A stretch of 64,000 nucleotides of DNA from Paraburkholderia sp. C35 (GCF_003121405.1 NZ_QBUY01000015.1:42211-106210); one strand, 5' to 3'. Numbered from the stretch's first letter, positions 33,887 through 44,536 are shown. The notes: generated by a model from the letters alone, not told the origin. A program made the numbers and translations.

Positions 33887-36277
33887 ATGCAATCCACGAC
33901 TCCTACGTCTCCGCCTCCGGCACCGCAGAAGCGCAAGCGCCCTCTCTGGCTGAAGATCATCTTCGGCTTCGTCGGGCTGATCTTTGCAGGAATCATTTGC
34001 GCTGTGCTCGTGCTGGGATACGCGCTGGTGGTCGCCACCCCGAATCTGCCGTCGCTCGACGCCCTCACCGACTATCGTCCGAAGGTGCCGCTGCGCATCT
34101 ACACGGCGGATCACGTGCTGATCGGCGAGTTCGGCGAAGAGCGGCGTGACATCGTGCACATGCGCGAAGTGCCGGACAATCTCAAAAAGGCCGTGCTCGC
34201 GATCGAGGACGCGCGCTTCTACGATCACGGCGGCGTCGATCTGACGGGCATCGCGCGCGCCGGCGTGGTCGCGCTCACCAACGGCCATGCGACGCAAGGC
34301 GCGAGCACGATCACGATGCAGGTCGCGCGCAACTTCTTCCTGTCCAGTGAGAAGACCTACACGCGCAAGATTTACGAGATGTTGCTCGCGTACAAGATCG
34401 AATCGAAGCTGACCAAAGATCAGATTCTCGAGGTGTACATGAATCAGATCTATCTCGGTCAGCGCGCGTATGGTTTCGCGAGCGCGGCGCGGGTGTACTT
34501 CGGCAAGGATCTCAAAGACCTGTCGCTGGCCGAGTGCGCGATGCTCGCCGGTCTGCCTAAAGCGCCTTCCGCCTATAACCCGGTCGTGAATCCGAAACGC
34601 GCGAAAGTGCGTCAGGAATACATCCTTCAGCGCATGCTCGAACTGGGCTACATCACGCAGGACCAGTACGAGACTGCGAGCCGCCAGCCGCTCATCGTGA
34701 AGGGCGCGGGCAAGGAATTCAGCGTGCACGCGGAATACGTCGCAGAAATGGTGCGGCAGATGATGTACGCGCAATACCGCGAAGAAGCCTATACACGCGG
34801 CCTGAACGTCGTGACGACCATCGATTCCGCCGATCAGGATGCCGCCTACCGCGCGCTGCGCAAAGGCTTGATGGATTACGAACGGCGTCACGGCTATCGT
34901 GGCCCGGAAGCGTTCATCGATCTGCCCGCCGACGCCGACGAACGCGAACAGGCCATCGACGACGCGCTGCTCGAGCATCCCGACAACGGCGAGATCATCG
35001 CGGCAGTCGTGACGTCCGCGAGTCCGAAGCAGGTGCAGGCTACGCTGATCGACGGCAACGCCGTGACGATCACGGGCGACGGGCTGCGCTACGCAAACTT
35101 CGCGCTGAGCGCACGCGCGCAGCCGAACCAGCGCGTGCGGCCGGGCGCGATCATCCGTATCGTGAAGAATGACGACGGCGACTGGTCGATCACGCAATTG
35201 CCGCAAATCGAAGGCGCGTTCGTGTCCGTGGTGCCGCAGGACGGCGCGATCCGGGCGCTGGTCGGCGGCTTCGACTTCAACAAGAACAAGTTCAACCACG
35301 TCACGCAGGCATGGCGCCAGCCGGGTTCGAGCTTCAAGCCGTTCATCTATTCGGCCTCGCTCGAAAAGGGTCTCGGGCCGGCCACCGTGATCAACGACGC
35401 ACCGCTCTTTTTCAGCGCAGCTGAAACGGGTGGCCAGGCGTGGGAACCGAAGAACTACGGCGGCGGTTTCGACGGTCCGATGTCGATGCGCACGGCGCTG
35501 CAGAAATCGAAGAATCTCGTCTCGATCCGCATCCTCAATCACATTGGCACGAAGTACGCGCAGCAGTACATCACGCGCTTCGGCTTCGATGCGGACCGTC
35601 ATCCCGCCTATCTGCCGATGGCGCTCGGCGCCGGTCTCGTCACGCCGCTGCAGATGGCGGCTGGGTATTCGGTGTTCGCTAACGGCGGTTATCGCGTGAA
35701 TCCGTATCTGATCGCCGAAGTCACCGATCAGCGCGGCATGGTGGTCGCGCATGCCGATCCCCTCGTCGCCGCGAGCAATGCGCCGCACGCAATCGAGTCG
35801 CGCAACGCGTACGTGATGAACAGCCTGCTGATGAGCGTCGCGCAGCGCGGCACGGGCGCCAAGTCGAACGTCCTGAAGCGCACCGACCTGGCGGGCAAGA
35901 CGGGCACCACCAACGATTCGCGCGACGCGTGGTTCGCCGGCTATCAGCACACGCTCTGCGCAATTGCGTGGATGGGCTACGACAATCCGCGCAGCCTTGG
36001 CGACAAGGAAACGGGCGGCGGCCTCGCACTGCCCGTGTGGATCGACTACATGGGACGCGCGCTCAAGGGCGTGCCCGAGTACAAGATGCCGATGCCCGAA
36101 GATGTCGTGTCTATCGGCGACGAGTTGTACTTCGACGACTTCACGCCGGGTAACGGCTTCGTGTCGACGGTCGGTGTGACACTGCCGCCGCCGGGCGCCA
36201 GCGACGCGAGCGCGGCGCCGGCTGCCGTCGGCGCGCAGGAGAAAGAGGACATCATGAACCTGTTCAAAGGTCACTAG
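33887..36277 (+). CDS. mrcA: Penicillin-binding protein 1A (bifunctional transglycosylase/transpeptidase)
   Basis: 796 residues: a cytoplasmic tail, one membrane helix (IIFGFVGLIFAGIICAVLVLG), and a GT51 transglycosylase with AIEDARFYDHGG, QGASTITMQVARN and KIYEMLLAYKIE. The insert typical of PBP1A follows, then a transpeptidase with SSFK (QPGSSFKPFIYS), SKN and KTGT. It polymerises and cross-links peptidoglycan at the inner membrane. It is divergent from pilM, as in many Proteobacteria. It is the only gene here I see ending in TAG, and the next in-frame codon but one is also TAG. A strong terminator follows. Confidence 0.97.
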   Translation: MQSTTPTSPPPAPQKRKRPLWLKIIFGFVGLIFAGIICAVLVLGYALVVATPNLPSLDALTDYRPKVPLRIYTADHVLIGEFGEERRDIVHMREVPDNLKKAVLAIEDARFYDHGGVDLTGIARAGVVALTNGHATQGASTITMQVARNFFLSSEKTYTRKIYEMLLAYKIESKLTKDQILEVYMNQIYLGQRAYGFASAARVYFGKDLKDLSLAECAMLAGLPKAPSAYNPVVNPKRAKVRQEYILQRMLELGYITQDQYETASRQPLIVKGAGKEFSVHAEYVAEMVRQMMYAQYREEAYTRGLNVVTTIDSADQDAAYRALRKGLMDYERRHGYRGPEAFIDLPADADEREQAIDDALLEHPDNGEIIAAVVTSASPKQVQATLIDGNAVTITGDGLRYANFALSARAQPNQRVRPGAIIRIVKNDDGDWSITQLPQIEGAFVSVVPQDGAIRALVGGFDFNKNKFNHVTQAWRQPGSSFKPFIYSASLEKGLGPATVINDAPLFFSAAETGGQAWEPKNYGGGFDGPMSMRTALQKSKNLVSIRILNHIGTKYAQQYITRFGFDADRHPAYLPMALGAGLVTPLQMAAGYSVFANGGYRVNPYLIAEVTDQRGMVVAHADPLVAASNAPHAIESRNAYVMNSLLMSVAQRGTGAKSNVLKRTDLAGKTGTTNDSRDAWFAGYQHTLCAIAWMGYDNPRSLGDKETGGGLALPVWIDYMGRALKGVPEYKMPMPEDVVSIGDELYFDDFTPGNGFVSTVGVTLPPPGASDASAAPAAVGAQEKEDIMNLFKGH

Positions 36278-36296
36278 CTCTAGCGTGCCGCACAAC

Positions 36297-36337
36297 AAAA
36301 AAAGCCGCCGCGTAACGACACGCGGCGGCTTTTTTGT
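36297..36337 (+). terminator. Rho-independent terminator between mrcA and cyaY
   Basis: AAAAGCCGCCGCGT and ACGCGGCGGCTTTTTT-type arms around an AACGAC loop, with A and T runs on each side, so it can serve the convergent mrcA and cyaY genes. Confidence 0.9.
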
Positions 36338-36381
36338 TTCTGCGAGCGGGCGTCGGCGTCATGCACGCCGACACGCCGTGC

Positions 36382-36699
36382 TCACGATTCGATCCGCACC
36401 GGCTCGCCAGCCTGTTGCGTCGCGTACTCGGACAGCGCCGAGTAGAACTCCGTGCCGTTGCGCGTATCCTTCCACGCGCCGTCGACGTAACGGAAGTGAT
36501 AGCCGCCCGACTTCGCGGCGATCCAGATTTCCTGCATCGGCGGCTGCAGATTGACGATGATCTTGGTGCCGTTCTCGAATTCGAGCGTGAGCACGTTGCC
36601 GCTGCGCTCGAACTCGATGTCGGCGTCCGCGTCGTCGATCGAGCGCTCGATGGCTGCCAGCACGGCCTCGGCGCGGGTCAGGTATTCACTGTCGGACAT
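36382..36699 (-). CDS. cyaY: Frataxin-like iron-sulfur assembly protein CyaY
   Basis: 105 residues, the standard bacterial frataxin length. The first helix is acidic ([15 protein letters not shown]) and provides the iron-binding ridge. [20 protein letters not shown], then [15 protein letters not shown], is the conserved beta-sheet. It modulates Fe-S cluster assembly by binding iron and IscS. It is divergent from lptM-lysA with a 35-base gap. Confidence 0.96.
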   Translation of the reverse strand: MSDSEYLTRAEAVLAAIERSIDDADADIEFERSGNVLTLEFENGTKIIVNLQPPMQEIWIAAKSGGYHFRYVDGAWKDTRNGTEFYSALSEYATQQAGEPVRIES

Positions 36700-36734
36700 G
36701 CTAAACTCCAGCGATTAATTATTCAGGGACAGTC

Positions 36735-37052
36735 ATGCGAGTCGTTTTCCGGACGAGCGCCAAGGCCACGATTCTAGCGACTCTCACTATTGTCGCAGGT
36801 GTCGCGCTCAGCGGCTGCGGACAACGTGGTTCGCTGTATATGCCGACCGTTCCGCCGCTTCCGGCCAAACCGACCGCACAGACCACACCGTCATCGTCCG
36901 ATGAAGTGAAGCCCGGCGCTGATACCGCTGAAGGTTCCATTCCGGATACGTCGGGTACGCCGCTGTCCCTGTCGCCCGATTCCGAACTGCTCACCGCGCC
37001 GTCGTCGAACGCACCCGCCCAACCGGCATCCGGCGCGTCCGAAGCTCAATAA
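36735..37052 (+). CDS. lptM: Small LptM/YifL-type lipoprotein
   Basis: 105 residues. The signal ends in the lipobox LSGC, followed by GQRGSLYMP, the hallmark (CGQKGPLYLP) of the small lipoprotein encoded before lysA. LptM helps mature the LptD-LptE lipopolysaccharide translocon in E. coli. The rest is Pro/Ser-rich and probably unstructured. It is 9 bases upstream of lysA and so in the same operon. The function here is by homology and context. Confidence 0.85.
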   Translation: MRVVFRTSAKATILATLTIVAGVALSGCGQRGSLYMPTVPPLPAKPTAQTTPSSSDEVKPGADTAEGSIPDTSGTPLSLSPDSELLTAPSSNAPAQPASGASEAQ

Positions 37053-37061
37053 GACTGTCGT

Positions 37062-38324
37062 ATGACTCAATCCGCTTTTGCCTATGTCGACGGCGTGTTG
37101 CACGCTGAAGGCGTGTCCGCCGTATCGCTTGCCGAACAGTTCGGCACGCCGCTCTACGTCTATTCGCGCGCTGCGCTGAGCAAAGCGTGGCACGCGTACG
37201 CCGACGCTTGCGCGGACCGTCGCGCCACCGTGCACGTCGCCGTGAAGGCGAACAGCAATCTCGGCGTGCTCAACCTGTTCGCGCGCATGGGCGCGGGCTT
37301 CGACATCGTGTCGGGCGGCGAACTGGCGCGCGTGCTCGCAGCAGGCGGCAAAGCGGAAAACACCGTGTTTTCGGGCGTCGGCAAGAGCGTTGCCGAAATG
37401 CGCGAGGCGCTCGCGGCCGGCGTGAAGTGCTTCAACGTCGAATCGATTCCCGAACTTGACCGCCTCAACGTGGTGGCGGGTGAAATGGGCAAGAAAGCGC
37501 CCGTGTCGCTGCGCGTGAATCCCGACGTCGATGCGAAGACGCATCCGTATATCTCGACGGGTCTGAAGTCGAACAAGTTCGGCGTGGCTTTCGACGACGC
37601 GCGCGCCACGTATCGCGCCGCCGCTGCAATGAAGAACCTCGATGTAGTCGGCATCGACTGCCATATCGGTTCGCAGATCACGGAAGTCGCGCCGTATCTC
37701 GACGCCGTCGACAAGCTGCTCGAACTGGTCGAACAGATCGAAGCGGACGGCGTGAAGATCAGGCATATCGACGTGGGCGGCGGTCTCGGCATCACGTACG
37801 ACGATGAAACGCCGCCGGATATCGGCGACTTCGTGCGCACGCTGCTCGACCGGATCGAAGCGCGGGGCCATGGTCATCGCGAGGTGTATTTCGAGCCGGG
37901 CCGTTCGCTGGTCGGTAACGCGGGCATGCTGCTCACGCGCGTCGAATTCCTGAAGCCGGGCGCCGAAAAGAACTTCGCAATCGTCGATGCGGCAATGAAC
38001 GATCTCGCGCGTCCCGCGATGTACGAGGCGTATCACACAATTGAAGCCGTTGTGCAGCGCGCCGGCGACAAGCACGTGTACGACGTCGTCGGTCCCGTCT
38101 GCGAAAGCGGCGACTGGCTCGGACGTGACCGCGCGCTCGCCGTCGAACCTGGCGATCTGCTCGCGATTCAATCCGCAGGCGCTTACGGTTTCACGATGGC
38201 CTCGAACTACAACACGCGTACGCGTGCAGCCGAAGTCATGGTCGACGGCGACAAGGCCTATGTCGTGCGCAAGCGCGAAGAAGTGAAAGACCTGTTTGCG
38301 GGCGAATCCGTTTTGCCGCAATAA
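37062..38324 (+). CDS. lysA: Diaminopimelate decarboxylase
   Basis: 420 residues of the alanine-racemase-fold PLP decarboxylases. The PLP Lys is in HVAVKANSNLGVLNL, the glycine loop is HIDVGGGLGITY, EPGRSLVG binds phosphate, and the C-terminal active-site Cys is in GPVCESGDWLG. It converts meso-diaminopimelate to L-lysine in the cytoplasm. It follows lptM closely and ends at a terminator hairpin. Normal length. Confidence 0.97.
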   Translation: MTQSAFAYVDGVLHAEGVSAVSLAEQFGTPLYVYSRAALSKAWHAYADACADRRATVHVAVKANSNLGVLNLFARMGAGFDIVSGGELARVLAAGGKAENTVFSGVGKSVAEMREALAAGVKCFNVESIPELDRLNVVAGEMGKKAPVSLRVNPDVDAKTHPYISTGLKSNKFGVAFDDARATYRAAAAMKNLDVVGIDCHIGSQITEVAPYLDAVDKLLELVEQIEADGVKIRHIDVGGGLGITYDDETPPDIGDFVRTLLDRIEARGHGHREVYFEPGRSLVGNAGMLLTRVEFLKPGAEKNFAIVDAAMNDLARPAMYEAYHTIEAVVQRAGDKHVYDVVGPVCESGDWLGRDRALAVEPGDLLAIQSAGAYGFTMASNYNTRTRAAEVMVDGDKAYVVRKREEVKDLFAGESVLPQ

Positions 38325-38341
38325 CGCTGACACGCTCAATG

Positions 38342-38379
38342 CAAAAAAGCGATGCGCTAACAACGCATCGCCTTTTTTA
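38342..38379 (+). terminator. Rho-independent terminator after lysA
   Basis: GCGATGCG and CGCATCGC with a CTAACAA loop, flanked by AAAAAA and TTTTTT. It lies between the convergent lysA and msrQ genes and can act in both directions. Confidence 0.9.
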
Positions 38380-38401
38380 TCGTCTGTCGGTTCGCATCGA
38401 A

Positions 38402-39094
38402 TCAGACTTTCGCCCGCTGCCGAATCCGGTCTCGCGCCCACACAAGCACGCGCCAACCCAGCAACGCGATCACGATCGCACCGTAGATCTTCGGCAAGAT
38501 CAGGTCGTGCTTGCCCGCCTTCATCCACCAGAAATGCAGGATTGCCAGCGCCGCGATCACGTAGATCGCGCGGTGCAACGTCTGCCAGCGCCTCCCGAGC
38601 TTGCGCACCATCGCTTTCGGCGACGTTATGGCAAGCGGTATCAGCAGAACAAACGCCGCGAAGCCGACGGTGATGAAGGGTCGCTTGCCGATGTCTTTAA
38701 CGATTTCGGCAATGTCGAACCACTTGTCGAACCAGAAGTACGTGGTGAAATGCAGCGCGCCGTAAAAGAACGCGTAGAGGCCGAGCATCCGCCGGAAGCG
38801 CAGCAATGCATTCCAGCCCGTCAGCTTGCGCACCGGCGTCACGGCGAGCGTGATGCAGATGAACACCAGCGTCCACAAGCCTGTCGAACGCGTGATGAAC
38901 TCGATCGGATTCGCGCCGAGGCCGCCCGTGAAGCCGAGCAGCACGATGCGCGCGAGCGGGTACAGCGCCGCGACGAACACCGCGATCTTCGCCGGCACGA
39001 GCCAGCGGTTCGCATTCGTGCTCACTTTGCGCGTCGAACGCACGGTGTTCGTCGCAGTGCTGACACTCGCGGGTCGGGTTGTTTCGGTTGCCAT
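38402..39094 (-). CDS. msrQ: Haem-binding membrane subunit MsrQ of methionine sulfoxide reductase
   Basis: 230 residues with six hydrophobic segments and the haem-ligand His in GALHFTTYFW, RRWQTLHRAIY and ILHFWWM. The family (YedZ) is an inner-membrane b-type cytochrome that passes electrons from the quinone pool or flavin reductase to MsrP. It is encoded 10 bases downstream of msrP on the same strand. The N-terminal 30 residues are Thr/Ser-rich and variable. Confidence 0.95.
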   Translation of the reverse strand: MATETTRPASVSTATNTVRSTRKVSTNANRWLVPAKIAVFVAALYPLARIVLLGFTGGLGANPIEFITRSTGLWTLVFICITLAVTPVRKLTGWNALLRFRRMLGLYAFFYGALHFTTYFWFDKWFDIAEIVKDIGKRPFITVGFAAFVLLIPLAITSPKAMVRKLGRRWQTLHRAIYVIAALAILHFWWMKAGKHDLILPKIYGAIVIALLGWRVLVWARDRIRQRAKV

Positions 39095-39104
39095 GCGTGC
39101 CGCC

Positions 39105-40100
<996 letters not shown>

Positions 40101-40220
40101 ACTGAAAACTCCTTGCCGGGCGCGTCGGCCCGATCGCTATCCATTCGACTGGCGGAGGACAGCCGCCGTTCTACGCTCTGTTAACACACGCAGCGCACAA
40201 ACCTTCCATATCGGCATAAA

Positions 40221-40253
40221 AAAACCGCCGGTGCAGTGCACACGGCGGTTTCT
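40221..40253 (-). terminator. Terminator downstream of ccsB
   Basis: AAACCGCCG and CGGCGGTTT arms. On the minus strand they are followed by a TTTTTTT run, so it ends the cytochrome c maturation operon before msrP. Confidence 0.85.
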
Positions 40254-40274
40254 GGTGTTCGGAACCGGCAGAAC

Positions 40275-41492
40275 TTACAGCTTGCCGTAGCTATGCAGCC
40301 CCGACAGGAACATATTGACGCCGAGGAACGCGAAGGTGGTCACCAGCAGCCCCGTCAGCGCCCACCAGGCCGCCACGGCGCCGCGCAGGCCTTTCATCAG
40401 ACGCATGTGCAGCCAGGCGGCATAGTTCAGCCAGACGATCAGCGCCCACGTTTCCTTCGGATCCCAGCTCCAGTAGCCGCCCCAAGCTTCGGCGGCCCAC
40501 AGCGCGCCGAGAATCGTCGCGATGGTGAAGAACGCGAAGCCGACAGCGATGGACTTGTACATCACGTCGTCGAGCACGTCGAGCGTCGGCAGTCGGTCGG
40601 CGAGTACGCCGCGTTCTTTCATCAGATACGCGACGCCGACCATCGCCGACAGCGCGAAGCTGCCATAACCAATGAAGTTTGCCGGCACGTGGATCTTCAT
40701 CCACCAGCTTTGGAGCGCGGGGACGAGCGGCTGGATCTGCTGCGCATCGCGAGCGATCGAGTACCACATCAGGAAGCCGACAGCCGCGCTGATCACCAGC
40801 AGCACGAACGCGCCGAGCGAGCGCGTGTTGTAGTGCTGCTCGTAGTACAGGTAGAACAACGCCGTGATCAGGCTGAACAGCACGAACACTTCGTACAGGT
40901 TGGAGATAGGAATATGGCCGACGTCCGCGCCGATCAGATACGACTCGTACCAACGCACCATCAGGCCGACGAAGCCCATCAGCACGGCCACCCACGTCAT
41001 TTTCGAGCCGATCGCGGCGCCCGTCGGCGAGCGCGACAGCATGCCGATCCAGTAGAACAGCGTGGCCAGCACGAACAGCGCGCTCATCCACAGAATGGCC
41101 GACTGGCTCGACAGGAAGTATTTGAGGAAGAACGCGTGATCGGCACGTGCCAGATCACCGCCGTAAATCTGGATCGCCGACAGCGACAGCACGGCGATGC
41201 TCGCCATCAGCAGACGCACCGGCTTCCAGCGCCAGCCAAGCACGACAAAAACGGGCACCGTGCACACCAGCACCAGTTTGTCGTAGTAATTCATGTACTC
41301 GTGATAGCGCGACAGCGCGAAGCCCGCGCCTGCCACCATCGCGAGCGCGAACAGCCAGTCGAACAGGCCGAGGCGCTTCAGGAATGGACGGTCGTCCAGC
41401 AGCGCTTCGCCAGACAGATGCGGGATCGAATGAGCCGCCATATCAGCGCGCGGCTTGCCACGCGAGGATGAAGAAACTTGGGTCAGGTCCAT
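40275..41492 (-). CDS. ccsB: Cytochrome c biogenesis protein CcsB (CcsA/ResC-type haem handling)
   Basis: 405 residues with about eight membrane helices and the tryptophan-rich WWD motif (EAWGGYWSWDPKETWALIVW) that holds haem at the periplasmic face. Flanking His (NYAAWLHMRL and others) are the expected haem ligands. With ResB it forms the System II cytochrome c synthase. It follows resB with a 4-base gap. The naming of this component varies between CcsA, CcsB and ResC. Confidence 0.95.
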   Translation of the reverse strand: MDLTQVSSSSRGKPRADMAAHSIPHLSGEALLDDRPFLKRLGLFDWLFALAMVAGAGFALSRYHEYMNYYDKLVLVCTVPVFVVLGWRWKPVRLLMASIAVLSLSAIQIYGGDLARADHAFFLKYFLSSQSAILWMSALFVLATLFYWIGMLSRSPTGAAIGSKMTWVAVLMGFVGLMVRWYESYLIGADVGHIPISNLYEVFVLFSLITALFYLYYEQHYNTRSLGAFVLLVISAAVGFLMWYSIARDAQQIQPLVPALQSWWMKIHVPANFIGYGSFALSAMVGVAYLMKERGVLADRLPTLDVLDDVMYKSIAVGFAFFTIATILGALWAAEAWGGYWSWDPKETWALIVWLNYAAWLHMRLMKGLRGAVAAWWALTGLLVTTFAFLGVNMFLSGLHSYGKL

Positions 41493-41496
41493 GATC

Positions 41497-43734
41497 TTAC
41501 CGGGTCAAATCGGATGAATCGGCGGACGCTTCGCTCGTTGCACGGGCGGCGCCCTTTGGCGCGTCGTGGGCGGAATCGGCGTCGACAGGCTTGCCGCCCA
41601 GCGCCGCACCGACGGCATCGCGGGTTTGTGCAAATTCCTTCTCGAAATCGAACGTCTTGCGCGCGGTCGACATCGCCATCACGACATTCACGCCGCTGCC
41701 GCCATGCGGCGCGTCCTTGAGCCAGAACCACAGCCGGCGTTCACGCACGTAGAACATCGAAAAGATGCCCAACACGAGTAGCAGGCTGCCAAGATACACG
41801 ACTTTTTTGCCCGGCGCGCGCGTCAACTGAAATACCGAAGCTTGCACCTGCTTGAAGGAATCAAGCTGCAAAAAGACGGGCGAACCGTACAGAAAACTGT
41901 CCGAAATCGCGTTGATCGAGCTCTGGATAAAGCGGCTAGTGATCGGGTCGGCGGTTGCCGGGCCTTCTCCCGCCTGCTTGCGCGCGAGTTGCCACACGTC
42001 CCACATCGAACCTTCGAGCATGCGAAGCAAGAGTCCTGCCGCTTTCTCCTGTTCCCCCTTGGGGACAGAGCGATCGATAAACGCAGCGACGGCCTGAAAA
42101 CCACCGGCCTTCTGGCCATTGGCCGCCTTGCCGAGGGTCGGATCGTCGCCCGCGAAAAGCGTCAGCACGCGGGCCGCGCTTTCTTCCAGATGCTGTTGAA
42201 GTTCGGCGTTCGACTGCACCGAGCGCTGCGCGAAGTCGCGCGCCGCCTGGGCACGAATGGCGGGATCCTGCAGCGCGGCGCGCATGCGCATCCATTCGTT
42301 GACAGTGCCGCCCGCGTCGGCGGGAATGCGCAGATAGCGGAACGGATCGTCGGGATTTGAGCGCATGCCGGCAAGGAACACGCGCTCGCCGTTCACGTCG
42401 ACGGGCAGCATGTAGTTGTTGTACTCGCGCGCCTGGCCGTCCTCGTCGCGCACCTTGTATTGCACCGACGGGCCGACATTGCTCAGATCGACGGGCTTCG
42501 AGGTTTTCGCGCCGGAGCCGAGCCGTTCGTCGAAGGCCTGTTTCAGCGACTCGTGTGCCGCGACGCCACGCGCGTCGGTCTGACCGTTGCCGTTCGAGAT
42601 GTTTTCGACGTTGATCGCGCGGAAATCGGCAAATTCGACCGTTTGGCTGTCGGCGCCGGGAATCGACGCACTCAGCGTCTTCGAGCCGCCGATCTCACCG
42701 TTGAACGGCTCGGTCTTGACGTTGCTGCCCGTCATCGGCCATGCCGTCATCTGCATCTGCGAGCCGCCGTCCTGGAAACTCGACTGGTAAATCGACACGC
42801 CGTCGTACTCGAACGGCTTGTTCACCTCGACGCGCGCCGGAATGCGCTTGCCCGTCTTGTGGTCGATCACGACGATGTCGCTGGCGAACAGCTTCGGCAT
42901 GCCCGTCGAGTAGTAATCGACGATGAACTTGTTCAGTTCGATGGAAAACGGCAGATCCTGGATCAGCGAACCGTCCTGCTGGTTCAGGATGGCCGTCGAC
43001 ACATGCTGGCCTTCCGGCACCCACGCGTAGCCGCGAAAGGTCGGATTGCCCTGCGACAGCCGATGCTCGGGCGGGATGTCATTAATCACCGAGTTGCTGC
43101 GGATCGGCGTCTTGTCGAACATCCACATCTGCAGCTTGATAGGCAGATTGCTGTCGAGCAGCCCGCCGATACAGATCACCACGATCGCGATGTGCGCCGA
43201 GATGTAGCCCAGCTTGGTCAACGCGCCGCGCTTGGCGGCGATCAGCGTCGCGCCTTCGCTTTCGCGCGTCACGAACTTGTAGCCGAGCTTCGCCGACAGC
43301 TTGCCGAGCGTGGCGGCGGTTTGCGCGCGCGTGGCGTTCGGCACGGCGAACTCGCCCTTGTGATGGAACGCGCGCAGGCTGCCTTCGCGAACCTTGTCCT
43401 TCCAGCTTTTTGTGTCGGCAATCATCTTCGGTGCATTGCGGATCACGCACAGCGAGATCGACACGACCAGAAAGCCGAGGATCAGCATGAACCACCACGC
43501 GCTGTAGACGTTGTAGAGGCTCAGTGAACGGAAGATGTCGGCCCAGAACGGACCGAACTGATTGACGTAGTTCGGATACGGATCGTCCTGCGTGAGCACG
43601 GTGCCGATGATGCTCGCGATCGACAGGATCACAAGCAACGAGATGGCAAAACGCATCGAACTCAGCAATTCGACCGACGTGCGCACGAAGCGCTGACGCG
43701 ACTTCAACTCCAGACCCGACGTGGTGACGCTCAT
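41497..43734 (-). CDS. resB: Cytochrome c biogenesis protein ResB (Ccs1)
   Basis: 745 residues. Three N-terminal membrane helices (MRFAISLLVILSIASIIGTV, YSAWWFMLILGFLVVSISLC, and one near YISAHIAIVVICIGG) are followed by a long periplasmic domain and a last helix (VVYLGSLLLVLGIFSMFYV). This is the ResB/Ccs1 plan, the partner of CcsB in holding apocytochrome for haem attachment. It ends in a charged cytoplasmic tail. It is first in resB-ccsB and downstream of a terminator-like hairpin after cytochrome c4. Confidence 0.94.
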   Translation of the reverse strand: MSVTTSGLELKSRQRFVRTSVELLSSMRFAISLLVILSIASIIGTVLTQDDPYPNYVNQFGPFWADIFRSLSLYNVYSAWWFMLILGFLVVSISLCVIRNAPKMIADTKSWKDKVREGSLRAFHHKGEFAVPNATRAQTAATLGKLSAKLGYKFVTRESEGATLIAAKRGALTKLGYISAHIAIVVICIGGLLDSNLPIKLQMWMFDKTPIRSNSVINDIPPEHRLSQGNPTFRGYAWVPEGQHVSTAILNQQDGSLIQDLPFSIELNKFIVDYYSTGMPKLFASDIVVIDHKTGKRIPARVEVNKPFEYDGVSIYQSSFQDGGSQMQMTAWPMTGSNVKTEPFNGEIGGSKTLSASIPGADSQTVEFADFRAINVENISNGNGQTDARGVAAHESLKQAFDERLGSGAKTSKPVDLSNVGPSVQYKVRDEDGQAREYNNYMLPVDVNGERVFLAGMRSNPDDPFRYLRIPADAGGTVNEWMRMRAALQDPAIRAQAARDFAQRSVQSNAELQQHLEESAARVLTLFAGDDPTLGKAANGQKAGGFQAVAAFIDRSVPKGEQEKAAGLLLRMLEGSMWDVWQLARKQAGEGPATADPITSRFIQSSINAISDSFLYGSPVFLQLDSFKQVQASVFQLTRAPGKKVVYLGSLLLVLGIFSMFYVRERRLWFWLKDAPHGGSGVNVVMAMSTARKTFDFEKEFAQTRDAVGAALGGKPVDADSAHDAPKGAARATSEASADSSDLTR

Positions 43735-43754
43735 TCAAACTCCGACTGAACAGC

Positions 43755-43804
43755 AAAAAAGGGTGCAGGGATATCGCTGCTTGCGATTCCCTCACCCTTT
43801 TTCT
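43755..43804 (-). terminator. Hairpin between cytochrome c4 gene and resB
   Basis: GGGTGCAGGGA... and ...TTCCCTCACCC arms with A and T runs. On the minus strand it lies just before resB, about 70 bases after the cytochrome c4 stop, and probably ends that transcript. Confidence 0.7.
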
Positions 43805-43876
43805 TGTTTTTCGCTAGCCATCTTAAGGCTTGCCGGACGGTTCGTCCGATGGCCAGCTTCACTTGCGTACGGACTC

Positions 43877-44536
43877 TTAATGCAAGCCCGCGATGTAATC
43901 GGCAACTGCCTTGATCTCGCTATCCGACAGACGTCTGGCGATGGCATGCATGGCTTCGTTGTTATTGCGCGCGCCCGGACCCTGCGTGAACGCGTTCAAC
44001 TGTGCCACCGTGTATTCCGCCCATTGTCCCGACAGACGCGGATACTGGGAAGGAATGCCCTGCCCCGTCGGCCCGTGACAGCTTGCGCACGCCGGCACGC
44101 CCTTGTCGGCGACACCTGCCCGGTAAATCTTCTGTCCGAGCGGCACGGTGTCCTTGTTATGCGCGTAGCCTGGCTTCGGTGCCTGCGACGCGAAGTACGC
44201 CGCCACGTTGACCATATCCGCATCGGTCAGCGCTGCCGCCATCCCGGCCATGATCGCGTTGTTGCGCGCGGGCTGCTTCGCCCCTGGCTGGGTCTTGAAA
44301 TCCTTGAGCTGCTTGACGAGATATTCGGGGTGCTGGCCGGCGAGCTTAGGATACGCGCCGCCCGCGCTATTGCCATCTGCACCATGACATGACGCGCATA
44401 CCTGCGCCGCTATGGCTTGTCCCCGATTCAAATCCGGCTTTGTCTGATCCGCCGCTTTTGCCTGTGCTGCCAAACCTGAAAGACCTGCTGCTGTGTGAAG
44501 TACCACCAGAAACTTGCCCAGTCGATTCATTCGCAC
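43877..44536 (-). CDS. Cytochrome c4 (dihaem)
   Basis: 219 residues. A signal peptide (ending AAQAKA) is followed by two cytochrome c domains, each with CASCH (VCASCHGADGNS and ACASCHGPTGQG) and a distal Met region (NAIMAGMAAALTDADM and NEAMHAIARRLSDSEI). It is a periplasmic electron carrier from the bc1 complex to terminal oxidases. It lies upstream of the System II maturation genes that attach its haem. Length is normal. Confidence 0.95.
   Translation of the reverse strand: MRMNRLGKFLVVLHTAAGLSGLAAQAKAADQTKPDLNRGQAIAAQVCASCHGADGNSAGGAYPKLAGQHPEYLVKQLKDFKTQPGAKQPARNNAIMAGMAAALTDADMVNVAAYFASQAPKPGYAHNKDTVPLGQKIYRAGVADKGVPACASCHGPTGQGIPSQYPRLSGQWAEYTVAQLNAFTQGPGARNNNEAMHAIARRLSDSEIKAVADYIAGLH

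Noticed and set aside
33746..36298. An 850-codon minus-strand frame opposite mrcA
   Set aside because: It covers the well-supported mrcA gene in the opposite frame, has no recognisable domain and has an Arg/His-rich composition typical of antisense frames in high-GC genomes.
36891..38528. A 545-codon minus-strand frame opposite lysA
   Set aside because: Antisense shadow of lysA and lptM with no family signature.
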